Part shown: positions 56,923 to 64,000 of the stretch, piece by piece | Layout of the letters: every line of letters starts with the position of its first letter | Position numbering within the stretch: the first letter of the stretch is position 1 | Assembly (NCBI RefSeq): GCF_000012485.1 | Contig: NC_007512.1 | Span: 1,117,001-1,181,000 of the forward strand | Source: Pelodictyon luteolum DSM 273 | Lineage (GTDB): Bacteria > Bacteroidota > Chlorobiia > Chlorobiales > Chlorobiaceae | Direction: 5' to 3' | DNA: 64,000 bases | Translations under genes and position numbers: made by a program | Notes under the pieces: generated by a model | What the model saw: only the letters and a program-made list of their open reading frames with translations | The model's database searches: none | Told to the model about the DNA's origin: nothing

Positions 56923-57678
56923 ATGGCTCTTATGTTTGCTGTTCTATTTGGAACGGCGATGTTTGCCGTTACCGGAGCATTCATCACTAGAAAGTTTTTC
57001 GGGTATAAAGTACTGGAGAAAAACAATGATGTAGCAGGCTTCATTTATGGCGTTCTGGGTGTGATGTACTCCGTTTTCCTTGCATTCGTAATCATTGACG
57101 AATGGGAAATTCGCCGTGATGCAGAATCAAACATTCAGCAAGAGGTCAACAGCCTTGCATCGGTGTATCGTGGCCTAAATCTCCTTGAAAATCCTCAGGT
57201 AACGCGAATTCAGAGCACCATAGAAGAATATTTCAGGGTTGTAGCAAATAATGAATGGCCCCTCATGGCTGAAGGAAAGGCAAGTGTTGCGGCAGAGAGG
57301 CAATCTATTGACATTATTCAGTCTATTTACCACATAGAGCCACGGTCAAGATTTGAAGAACTTTGGCTCGTGCGTATCATAAGCGATCTTGATGCATTTG
57401 AATCTGCACGCTTATCAAGAATAATGTCTGCAAAATATACCCTTAATGTTTTTTTCTGGGCAGTCTTGGTAAGTGGTGCCATTCTGACCATTGGATTTGC
57501 ATGGTTGTTTGGCACCCCTAATTTTTTGGCGCAGTCAATCATGATGGCTTTTCTCGGCGCTGTGATGGCAATGCTGATCTGCATTGCCCTTTCCCTTGAC
57601 CATCCATTCAAGGGAATCATACCTCTTGATTACGATGAGTTTCTCAACCAATCGGAATTAATCAAAGGGGATGGATAG
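56923..57678 (+). CDS. DUF4239-type integral membrane protein
   Basis: This protein of about 251 residues has four probable membrane segments: two near the N-terminus (about 1-23, 42-62) and two near residues 170-190 and 200-220. Between them lies a long soluble helical region (EWEIRRDAESNIQQEVNSLASVYRGLN, EEYFRVVANNEWPLM). This pattern and the C-terminal SLDHPFKG fit DUF4239 (bestrophin-like). The start at ATG 56923 follows GGAGG by 5 bases; ATG 56911 lies upstream of that site and is less likely. A+T-rich like the secretin gene. Role in the cassette unknown; it may be a channel or scaffold. Confidence 0.78.
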   Translation: MALMFAVLFGTAMFAVTGAFITRKFFGYKVLEKNNDVAGFIYGVLGVMYSVFLAFVIIDEWEIRRDAESNIQQEVNSLASVYRGLNLLENPQVTRIQSTIEEYFRVVANNEWPLMAEGKASVAAERQSIDIIQSIYHIEPRSRFEELWLVRIISDLDAFESARLSRIMSAKYTLNVFFWAVLVSGAILTIGFAWLFGTPNFLAQSIMMAFLGAVMAMLICIALSLDHPFKGIIPLDYDEFLNQSELIKGDG

Positions 57679-57739
57679 ACCTTTGACTGTCGGTGTTCAT
57701 TGATTAGCTGTATATCCCAATAATATAATCATTTCGACC

Positions 57740-60700
57740 ATGTTATTATTCCATTGGCTCATTAGGTCGTTGCCGACAAGGGGGATTAAGGTTCTTTTTG
57801 TTTCATCAATGTTAGTGCTGGTGCCTGTCTTAAGCGCAGATGGAGGTGGTATTCATATACGCCCCATTGGCGTCCCCCTGCGGGAACCGGTCATCCCACA
57901 TTTCATTTTTGATGTTATATCTGATCCGCTGACTCAGGATCAGGTCAACAAGGGAAATACCAATCCGTCAACTTGGACGAATCATGACCAATTTCTAGCT
58001 GGTGCCACTCTTGCAGCCAAGCAATATGAAGCTAAAGGATTGGTTGGTCCGGAAATCAAGACACAGCATCTTATCGTCCGCTATTCATATCATTACGATA
58101 AGCAGATCTGGAATGACAGCGGAAGCGGTGCCTACAGCAACATTGCATTTTGGCGTCCATCGGTTCCTCCCGGGTGGGTAAGGCTCGGAGACTATCCGGA
58201 ACCAGGGGCGAATTACGCCGGAGTTGCGCCATATCCCCCCTGTCTTATTGTCATGTGGGATGACCGGTTCCCGCAGGGGGACGCCAATGGAGCATATATG
58301 AAAAGGCCCTTGCGTTACGATTGGTCATGGGACGATTCAGGCTCTGGCGGTAGATATAATGGTTCATTTTGGCTCCCAGTTAGTCCGAATGGATACTCTC
58401 CCGTAGGTTTTGTTTGCTCAGGAGAAGCTATTGACGGGAATGGTCATAATGTCCCGACAGATATGACCTTGGCCTATTGCGTGAGAAACGATCTTTTGAC
58501 CTGGACAGGATCCAAATGGATCGGTCCGCTTTGGACTGATGAGGGCTCTGGGGCAAGGGGGCAGTGCTCCGTGATGAGTTGGACCCAGACTCCTGAGGGA
58601 GCTGCGATTGACCCTGGTGTGGTGACGAGTTCATTCTGGAATATCCAGTGGACACGTCATCCCAATATGGCAGCATCCGGGCCAGGAATGATTCGTCTCT
58701 TAAGGCCAGAGCAGGCGCAATCGAAAGCGATTGCTAAGGCTACCAAAATTCATGCCACAGGTTTATCTCAAGGAATTCAAGCAGTAGTGCAGACAGCGCT
58801 CAAAGCGCATCAGGACTCTCTGACACTCGTTACAAACCAACTCCATGCAACGATCCCCTCTGATCCGGATAAGATCTCGCGTCCTGCCCAGATTAGTGGT
58901 AATGAAAAGCTGATAGGAGGAGATACGGCCAGCCAATCTATCCCTGCAGTAACCCATTCGCCAAGCCAGTTTTCAGCAACCGGCAGCATGCTGGCCGGCA
59001 TCGGCAATTCCATTGGCCTTGACCAGCTTCCCGGATTTAATCAGATTCCATTGCTGAAGGGCGTTAGGGTCACTGATGCAGAGTTTACGCAGGGAACCAT
59101 CGCCACAGGCCCAGAAGCAGGCCAGCCCTGGATGTGTCTCAGCGGAAATGTCACGGTACAAACCAATCGGTTCGGATCTGTCAGCGGTCAGGTGATCGCT
59201 CTCTCCAGGCTCTATAAAAAGGAAGGCTTGCGGACCGGTTATGTCATTAAAGTGCCAACAACGGCGGTAGCGTCAAAACTGCCCGGCTTAAACAGCGATC
59301 CTTTGAATGCGCTGCATTTTTCCGATGCTGCAGTTACCTTTGGTCAGGAGACTCATTCCTGGAATGTTGCCGATCTACCGGTAGAGGTCAAAACTGCATT
59401 GCAGGCATATGCTCCAACCGGAAAAGAACTCATCACCTTCCCGAAAGGAGAGAATGTCTGGCTTGTAGCATCAGTACAAAGCAACAGCCTGTTGGCAGCA
59501 CCATTCACAGTGCTTAATGCAGCGCCTGCCAAAGTACTCTTTACAGCGATTTTCCCTGAAAAACCGACTGATCCGTTCAAACTCAGGGCAACCCTCCAGA
59601 CTAAATACAAAACGACGGGCTTTCTTCCTTCCGGAATCAATCTGGATATGCCTGACATGGAAATCAGTACGGGTTCATTCAATGGTGTGACGCTGTGGTC
59701 CGACCTGCACCTGAACCTCTCAAAAAAACTGCATGTCGACCTGCCGGCCCGTCTTGATTTTCCGGTTGGCGTCAATCCGCTTTCGGGCATCAGCGTTTCA
59801 GGTATCATCCCTGGAACATGGAAAGACCCCATGGGCCTCAAGGGCTTGTCGCTGTCTGAGATGAAGATTTCCGGCACCTTCGGGTCACTGCCGAATCTTG
59901 GACTTGCTGCGAATATGAACCTCGGTCAAGGCTGGGATCTGGATTTAGCTGGTGCACTGTCCTTTACCTCACCGGTAGCGCTAACAGGTTTACGATGCGA
60001 TATACCACGCGACCTCAGTCTTGGTGATCTGATTTCGCTGCATGGCATCATCATGAAAGCTGCCATACCATCAGCTCAAATTCCGAGTCTTGCGACGCTG
60101 AAGTTGCCAATAGATGTAGTTAAAATCACCAAGCCCTCGTTTTCGATTGCGGAAGTAGATATGCCTGCTCTCAACTTCAGGCAGGGGATAAGCTTTAACG
60201 GAGGCTTGAAGCTCGGGACAGCAGATCTGGGCTCTGCCTATTTATGGATGCTTGCCGATAAAGGCCTGGAATGCACGGGATGGGTCTCGCCGTTCAATGT
60301 CGGTCCCATAAAGATCAGTGGTGCCGGGCCGGACAAGCGCTCCGGGACTCCGGATGACAAACCGATGCTCGACTTGAAGTATACTCCAAAGTCGGCCTTT
60401 GATGTCTCACAGCGTTGCTACTTGAGCGGAACGGCTAGTATTCCGGGTGTTGGGCTTGATGCCTTTGTGGATATCGGGAAAGATAACTTGAAGATGAATC
60501 TTGATGGGATGCTGGCCGGAGTCCTTGATGCCCAGATTGTAGCATCGGGAACACAGGCCGTGCTTACAGATGTCACAAAGGGAGGGGATATGGCATTTGA
60601 AGGGTTCCTTCGTACCCACGCGGTCCAGAACATTAAGAATGCCGTGAACAATTCCATTGGAGGCAATAGTGTAGTAAAGAAAGCCATTGACTTTATCGGT

Positions 60701-61192
60701 GGAGGCATTGATATCCGATCGGTACGTGTCAAGGGATCACTTGATGGTCTTTCAAAAGGGACTCTGGCGAGCGGCTCTGTTCATGCTGCAGCATTCGGAA
60801 AAGCAATCAATATTGATTTTGCGCAGGTATCCATTGCCGATTTCAACACAAGCATAGCATCCCAAATTGGCGCTAGGGTCATCACTATTGCTCAAGACCT
60901 AATCACTAATCCTGGTGCATATTTTAAGGCACTTTGTGATCTGTCAGTTGAACTGGGGGGGGACGTCGTCAAGCTGTTCAAAATGGATCCCACGCAATAT
61001 TACTCACAAGCGACACAGGACATAGCCAGTGTCGGTATTAAAGCTTTTGATTCGGCCAAGCAAGGAGCCCAGTTTGCGCAGAACACGGCCAAGGAAGCCG
61101 CAAAAGCTGCAGAAGGTGCTGCGAAAAAGGTTGAAAAGGTTCTGTCCGACATTGCTAGTGGAGCCTTGAAACTGCTCAAAAGCTTTTTTTGA
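57740..61192 (+). CDS. Very large secreted Vps62/DUF946-like protein (copy 2)
   Basis: This 1150-residue paralogue of the protein at 50104 has a signal peptide (about 12-33, ...VLFVSSMLVLVPVLSADGG). Its Vps62-like domain (about 80-307) has three lobes: WNDSGSGAYSNIAFWRP, WDDSGSGGRYNGSFWLP and WTDEGSGARGQCSVMSW. A beta-rich body follows with motifs that match copy 1 at equal spacing (GVRVTDAEFTQG, FSDAAVTFGQETHSW, KGENVWLVASV, DLSLGDLISLHGI, QRCYLSGTASI). The alanine/lysine-rich helical tail ends in ALKLLKSFF. Both copies end in an aromatic pair. The two are similar but not identical throughout, so this is an old duplication. No enzyme motif is visible. Confidence 0.75.
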   Translation: MLLFHWLIRSLPTRGIKVLFVSSMLVLVPVLSADGGGIHIRPIGVPLREPVIPHFIFDVISDPLTQDQVNKGNTNPSTWTNHDQFLAGATLAAKQYEAKGLVGPEIKTQHLIVRYSYHYDKQIWNDSGSGAYSNIAFWRPSVPPGWVRLGDYPEPGANYAGVAPYPPCLIVMWDDRFPQGDANGAYMKRPLRYDWSWDDSGSGGRYNGSFWLPVSPNGYSPVGFVCSGEAIDGNGHNVPTDMTLAYCVRNDLLTWTGSKWIGPLWTDEGSGARGQCSVMSWTQTPEGAAIDPGVVTSSFWNIQWTRHPNMAASGPGMIRLLRPEQAQSKAIAKATKIHATGLSQGIQAVVQTALKAHQDSLTLVTNQLHATIPSDPDKISRPAQISGNEKLIGGDTASQSIPAVTHSPSQFSATGSMLAGIGNSIGLDQLPGFNQIPLLKGVRVTDAEFTQGTIATGPEAGQPWMCLSGNVTVQTNRFGSVSGQVIALSRLYKKEGLRTGYVIKVPTTAVASKLPGLNSDPLNALHFSDAAVTFGQETHSWNVADLPVEVKTALQAYAPTGKELITFPKGENVWLVASVQSNSLLAAPFTVLNAAPAKVLFTAIFPEKPTDPFKLRATLQTKYKTTGFLPSGINLDMPDMEISTGSFNGVTLWSDLHLNLSKKLHVDLPARLDFPVGVNPLSGISVSGIIPGTWKDPMGLKGLSLSEMKISGTFGSLPNLGLAANMNLGQGWDLDLAGALSFTSPVALTGLRCDIPRDLSLGDLISLHGIIMKAAIPSAQIPSLATLKLPIDVVKITKPSFSIAEVDMPALNFRQGISFNGGLKLGTADLGSAYLWMLADKGLECTGWVSPFNVGPIKISGAGPDKRSGTPDDKPMLDLKYTPKSAFDVSQRCYLSGTASIPGVGLDAFVDIGKDNLKMNLDGMLAGVLDAQIVASGTQAVLTDVTKGGDMAFEGFLRTHAVQNIKNAVNNSIGGNSVVKKAIDFIGGGIDIRSVRVKGSLDGLSKGTLASGSVHAAAFGKAINIDFAQVSIADFNTSIASQIGARVITIAQDLITNPGAYFKALCDLSVELGGDVVKLFKMDPTQYYSQATQDIASVGIKAFDSAKQGAQFAQNTAKEAAKAAEGAAKKVEKVLSDIASGALKLLKSFF

Positions 61193-61224
61193 TTAATACT
61201 GCTTACAGCCAGCACCCATCAGAC

Positions 61225-61258
61225 ACAGCATATATGCGATTCATCGCATATATGCTGT
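61225..61258. repeat. Long perfect hairpin after Vps62 copy 2
   Basis: ACAGCATATATGCGAT and ATCGCATATATGCTGT are exact complements over 16 bases with a 2-base centre (functional loop about 4 bases). It lies 33 bases after the stop of the large paralogue. There is no clear T run, so it may act as a transcript 3' end stabiliser, an inefficient terminator or a protein site. Confidence 0.8.
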
Positions 61259-61271
61259 CACTAGTGTCCGG

Positions 61272-61520
61272 TTATATCTTAAATACATTCGACTGGTTAT
61301 CGGTATAGGTATTCTCGATTGTGCCGCCTGAATTCGTAACTAGTTGTAAAATATCGACTTTCTTGAATACGCTGACGCTCAAGATCTCGGCGTGATTTTT
61401 GGGTGATGTCGCGAAACGGGTTTCCAATAAACTACAGCCCGCTTCCGGTTGTTTGATTTGCTGACCAGTACATTTCCCCGCGATTGTGAATTGATGTCGT
61501 GAAACACAGGGTTTCAATAG
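61272..61520 (-). pseudogene. Probable IS4-type transposase C-terminal remnant
   Basis: The minus-strand frame reads ...FATSPKNHAEILSVSVFKKVDILQLV...DNQSNVFKI and stops just before CCGGACA. An 'ILS-S-FxK-xILQ' block followed by a short hydrophilic tail ending N-Q-x-x-x-F resembles the C-termini of IS4-family transposases as I remember them. The FATSPKN part resembles a conserved segment normally found further upstream, suggesting an internal deletion. No intact catalytic D-D-E region or paired terminal repeats are visible. Confidence 0.35.
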
Positions 61521-61524
61521 GCTA
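61404..61524. repeat. Imperfect direct repeat with internal GAAAC/GTTTC dyad
   Basis: Unit 1 (61404-61434) and unit 2 (61492-61524) share TGATGTCG-(C/T)-GAAAC, then GGGTTTC, AATA and CTA, with a 3-base insertion in unit 2. Each contains GAAAC and GTTTC as a small inverted repeat. They are 57 bases apart. Two units of unequal length do not make a CRISPR array; a binding site or element-end duplication is more likely. Confidence 0.6.
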
Positions 61525-61842
61525 TATTAATGTATGGAGGGCCGCTGGAGAGCAGTGGAGCGGGAGCGAAACCGCTCTCCCTCTTGCCCTCTCCACCTCC
61601 TACTGGGAAATTCAGTATTCCCTCACGGGTCGGCCTACAGTTTTCCAGCGGTTACGTTTATTCGAGAGCTCGCTTTCACAAGTTGGTTCCCCTTGGTGGG
61701 ATAATAGGCAGCGGAGGATATTGGTCAATAAAAGACCTGTTTTTATTACAGCCCCCCCCTGCATCCTTGATATCCGTCCATTATGTCAGTTGCTGGAGGA
61801 GCAGCGCAAAAATTCCCGTTTAAATCATCTCATCGGCAAAAA

Positions 61843-62760
61843 ATGAACCATCAGGAATTAATGCCCGGGATCATTGCTGATCCGGTTACCGTCGAGACCA
61901 AGGCCGGTATAATTGAATATTCATTGACAGGATCGAATGGTCCGGTCGTCATGGTCGTGCATGGTGGCCTTGGAGGTTATGACCAGGCACGGGTCATGGC
62001 TGCACGATGGATTAATGAGAACAACTTTCGCATCCTGTGCCCGTCCCGCCCCGGTTACCTTGGCACTCCGCTTGAGAGTGGCCGGAGCATGGAAGAGCAG
62101 GCCGACCTCTTCGCTTCACTTCTGGACCATCTCGGGATCGAGAAGGTGGTTGTCGTCAGTGCATCTGCAGGAGGCCCTCCAGGCTATGTTTTCGCAATGC
62201 GCCATCCCGAACGGGTATCAGCCATGATTGCCATCGACTGTGTCAGTGGTTATTACGACCTTCCGGAAAAGGTCGGCCCGGTTGCCGAAGCGCTCTTTCT
62301 CAACAGCTTTGGTCAAAAGCTAACAAGCATGATGGAAAAGATCAGTCCGGCTTCATTCCTGAAGCAGCTGTTCGTTACCGAGGCGTATTACACCAAGGAG
62401 CAGATGAAAACGCATATCGACTTTGCCATCAATACTCCATCCGCCCTTGAATTCGTAGATGCCTTCATGAACACCATGTACCCGTACAAGCCCCGTAAGG
62501 CCGGAACGGATAATGATATGGCAATCTACAGGACCTATACCCGACTGCCATTGAGCGGCATACAATGCCCGACGCTCATCATCCATGGGACCCATGATGC
62601 CGATGTCAAGTTCTACGATGGTGTCTATGCATATGAAAGCATTGAGGGGGCAGAACGCCACTGGATTGAATTCGGATCGCATGTCGGATTCTGGGTCAGT
62701 CCAGGCTCTGCTGCTGCCCAGAAACATGCTGCAGCTTTTCTCGAACGCCATGCCGGCTGA
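61843..62760 (+). CDS. Alpha/beta hydrolase
   Basis: This protein of 305 residues has an alpha/beta-hydrolase core: oxyanion region VVMVVHGGLGGYDQA, CPSRPGYLGTPL, nucleophile elbow VVVSASAGGPPG (S-x-S-x-G-G in place of the usual G-x-S-x-G), the acid in LIIHGTHDADVKF and the His in GSHVGFW. The start ATG 61843 (MNHQELMPG) opens the core; an in-frame ATG at 61783 adds 20 residues without features. It could be an esterase, haloperoxidase-like or C-C bond hydrolase. No neighbours define the substrate. Confidence 0.85.
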   Translation: MNHQELMPGIIADPVTVETKAGIIEYSLTGSNGPVVMVVHGGLGGYDQARVMAARWINENNFRILCPSRPGYLGTPLESGRSMEEQADLFASLLDHLGIEKVVVVSASAGGPPGYVFAMRHPERVSAMIAIDCVSGYYDLPEKVGPVAEALFLNSFGQKLTSMMEKISPASFLKQLFVTEAYYTKEQMKTHIDFAINTPSALEFVDAFMNTMYPYKPRKAGTDNDMAIYRTYTRLPLSGIQCPTLIIHGTHDADVKFYDGVYAYESIEGAERHWIEFGSHVGFWVSPGSAAAQKHAAAFLERHAG

Positions 62761-62842
62761 TACCCGGAGCATTGTAGCGTGCCTGCCCACACCTCCGTAA
62801 CCCCCATCCCTGGGGTATCTTCTCTGCCCGCCTTACCTATGC

Positions 62843-62875
62843 GATGCCGGAGCGATCATAAACCGTTCCGGCATC
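62843..62875. repeat. Hairpin downstream of the hydrolase gene
   Basis: GATGCCGGA (62843-62851) and TCCGGCATC (62867-62875) are exact complements around a 15-base loop. No T run follows on the plus strand. It could end the hydrolase transcript weakly, or mark the boundary of the decayed segment that begins here. Confidence 0.6.
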
Positions 62876-63047
62876 AGTTTCGCAGGGTGGCTCCTGAGAT
62901 GTGGAGGTATTTCAGGACATAGACCCGGTATCTGGTTACGCCGCCTTTGGTGGTTACCAGCTAGTCCAAACCGCCAAGGAGCCAGCGGTGCCAACGGGTG
63001 AGGTACTGCCAGAGACTGTGTTGGGTTTTCTTGCTGTATTGGGTAAC
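62874..63047 (-). pseudogene. Decayed coding fragment with an in-frame stop
   Basis: On the minus strand a frame of 58 codons reads YSKKTQHSLWQYLTRWHRW, then LLGGLD, a TAG stop, and then KGGVTRYRVYVLKYLHISG up to a TGA. The amino-acid composition (Trp, Arg, Leu, Tyr rich) looks like the C-terminus of a basic, nucleic-acid-acting protein. I cannot name the family and the coding nature is uncertain. Confidence 0.3.
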
Positions 63048-63334
63048 TTATTGAAGTAGTCGTGATTGTAATAGTTGGATACATTCAACCATTGGGATCA
63101 AAAGGAGACCCTCATGTCATTAGAGCAGGCAGAAGCGTTCCCCGAGAGCAGATTATGAGCATCGAGGATGCTGCCGGACGCCTTCCCTTCATCCACATTG
63201 AGGGATTGAGGATTGTCATGATGACTGGCTCCCAAGATAGGTTCAGTGCCAAGTGATTCTTCGGCCTTGGAATATCTCCTGCTGCACCTTATGCAATGAT
63301 TACAAGCCGGGGTCTTTGGCTTCTTAACCTGTCC

Positions 63335-64000
63335 ATGTCTTTCTTGCAACTCCAGTCCCTCGGTGCCATGCACGAACGCCAGCGATCAACAGGTTCCTTA
63401 CTGTTCCAGGCATTCAGCCTGATGGTTGTTGTTGCGCTGCTTTCCCTTGCTGCATATCCTTCCCTGCTCCATGCAGAACCCCCGCTTAAAAAAGCTTCCC
63501 TCATTCCTCTCTGGAGCCCGCAGGCACAGTTTGCCGGGTATTATGTTGCCCTTGAAAAAGGGCTGTACCGCCGTTACGGGGTTGAACTGAGTATCCTGAA
63601 CGGAGGCTCGGGCAATTCGCCAGTCGAGGCCCTCCAGAGCGGCAGGGCCGACTATGCGGTGATGTGGCTGACCACGGCGTTGCGGCATCGTGATGCAGGG
63701 ATACGTCTTGTGAACATAAGTCAGGTTATCCAGCGCTCTTCGATGATGCTTATTTCCAGGAAATCCAGCAGGATTGATTCATTGCAGGGGATGAACGGAA
63801 AAAAGGTCGGACTGTGGGACGGAGATTTATCGATTCCACCACTGACGTTGTTTTCCCGCAGGGGCATTACGATCCGTCAGGTACCGCTAACAAATACGGT
63901 GAACCTGTTCCTGCGCGGGGGGATTGAGGTGACCTCGGCGATGTGGTACAACGAGTATCACGTGATCCTGAACTCAGGGGTGGACGCCGATGAACTCAAT
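63335..64000 (+). CDS. NMT1/THI5-like periplasmic binding protein, N-terminal part
   Basis: The gene runs off the right edge; 222 codons are visible. A signal peptide or anchor (FQAFSLMVVVALLSLAAYPSLLHA) is followed by an NMT1/THI5-like solute-binding domain: SLIPLWSPQAQFAGYYVALEKGLY, LNGGSGNSPVEALQSGRADYAVM, GMNGKKVGLWDGD, MWYNEYHVIL. Such domains bind pyrimidine precursors, sulfonates or nitrate; in some proteins they are fused to sensor kinases, which cannot be judged here. ATG 63368 is an alternative start; 63335 gives an extra 11 residues. Confidence 0.8.
   Translation, partial: MSFLQLQSLGAMHERQRSTGSLLFQAFSLMVVVALLSLAAYPSLLHAEPPLKKASLIPLWSPQAQFAGYYVALEKGLYRRYGVELSILNGGSGNSPVEALQSGRADYAVMWLTTALRHRDAGIRLVNISQVIQRSSMMLISRKSSRIDSLQGMNGKKVGLWDGDLSIPPLTLFSRRGITIRQVPLTNTVNLFLRGGIEVTSAMWYNEYHVILNSGVDADELN

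Larger units (their letters stand above)
61193..61842. other. Gene-poor 650-base interval with decayed mobile-element sequence
   Basis: No convincing intact gene is seen. Short overlapping ORFs at 61499-61846 (plus) lack family-like features. The interval holds a strong hairpin (61225-61258), a probable transposase remnant (61272-61520) and an imperfect direct repeat (61404-61434 / 61492-61524). It forms the right edge of the secreted-protein cassette. Confidence 0.6.
62761..63334. other. 574-base interval without an intact gene
   Basis: I see no intact gene here. It contains a hairpin (62843-62875) and a decayed minus-strand frame (62874-63047). The remaining ORFs overlap and lack domain-like sequence. 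No riboswitch could be recognised upstream of the binding-protein gene, although its family includes thiamine-precursor binders. Confidence 0.55.

Noticed and set aside
61404-61524. Possible two-unit CRISPR array
   Set aside because: Only two units, unequal in length (31 and 33 bases) with a 57-base gap, internal indel, and no cas gene in the window.
61499-61846. Overlapping plus-strand ORFs after the cassette
   Set aside because: Two short frames compete in the same interval, neither shows domain-like sequence or a ribosome site.
62833-63084. 83-residue minus-strand ORF
   Set aside because: Low-complexity start (TITITTTSIS) and no conservation clue; the alternative frame in the same place looks more like decayed coding sequence.
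63062-63334. Riboswitch (thiamine-type) before the NMT1-like gene
   Set aside because: I looked for the conserved TPP-type core and did not find it; a CTGAGA at about 62895 stands alone.
1-64000. tRNA or rRNA genes
   Set aside because: I found no convincing T-loop plus acceptor-stem pairs and no rRNA-like blocks by eye; a tRNAscan run would settle this.

Overview
The window is one continuous stretch of densely packed bacterial chromosome. Genes overlap by 1-11 bases in many places, starts are mostly ATG with some GTG/TTG, and clear Shine-Dalgarno sites are present at only some genes. No rRNA, tRNA or photosynthesis gene is visible. The proteins (SbcCD next to RecCBD, single-chain 5-oxoprolinase, class II aldolase, a small RRM protein, PPK1, and a small 'MAKKQSFGDK' protein) read to me as a green sulfur bacterium of the Chlorobium/Pelodictyon type. 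That is a judgement from remembered family resemblance, not a database result.

Layout. 1-160: tail of a gene and its terminator. 266-5058: two half-size ferritin-like proteins coupled to a compact exopolysaccharide cassette (TPR/beta-barrel exporter, GT2 synthase, GH8 glucanase). 5195-17681: a double-strand-break repair block, SbcD-SbcC-RecC-RecB-RecD, with every junction overlapping. 17671-21538 (minus): 5-oxoprolinase behind a 59-residue winged-helix-like protein. 21662-22938: methylglyoxal synthase and a periplasmic DsrE-like protein with an unusual repeat-bearing upstream region. 22984-27476 (minus): CHAD protein, ParA ATPase, MltF-type lytic transglycosylase and a YdcF-like protein. 27695-45869: housekeeping genes, including a BMP-type lipoprotein, a UDP-sugar-epimerase-like reductase, a DUF294 protein with an exonuclease, dihydroorotase, 5-formyl-THF cyclo-ligase, PPK1, RpiB, CBS protein, XRE-S24 repressor, M20 peptidase, aldolase, tail-specific protease and RRM protein.

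45949-61192 is the stand-out accessory region. A 7TMR-DISM sensor kinase and an OmpR-type regulator precede six genes that look like an undescribed export cassette. Two are very large secreted paralogues (about 1150-1194 residues) with an N-terminal Vps62/DUF946-like beta domain, a long beta-rich body and an alanine-rich helical tail. Two are secreted proteins sharing one unknown helical domain but carrying different C-terminal modules: a bulb-type (mannose-binding) lectin in one, a chagasin-type cysteine-protease inhibitor in the other. The remaining two are a TPR-secretin outer-membrane channel and a DUF4239 membrane protein. Several inverted repeats lie in the leaders of these genes. The secretin-DUF4239 part is visibly more A+T-rich than the flanks, and the right edge carries what looks like a decayed IS transposase tail and other degenerate sequence (61.2-63.3 kb).

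61843-64000: an alpha/beta hydrolase, then the 5' part of an NMT1/THI5-like periplasmic binding protein cut by the window end.
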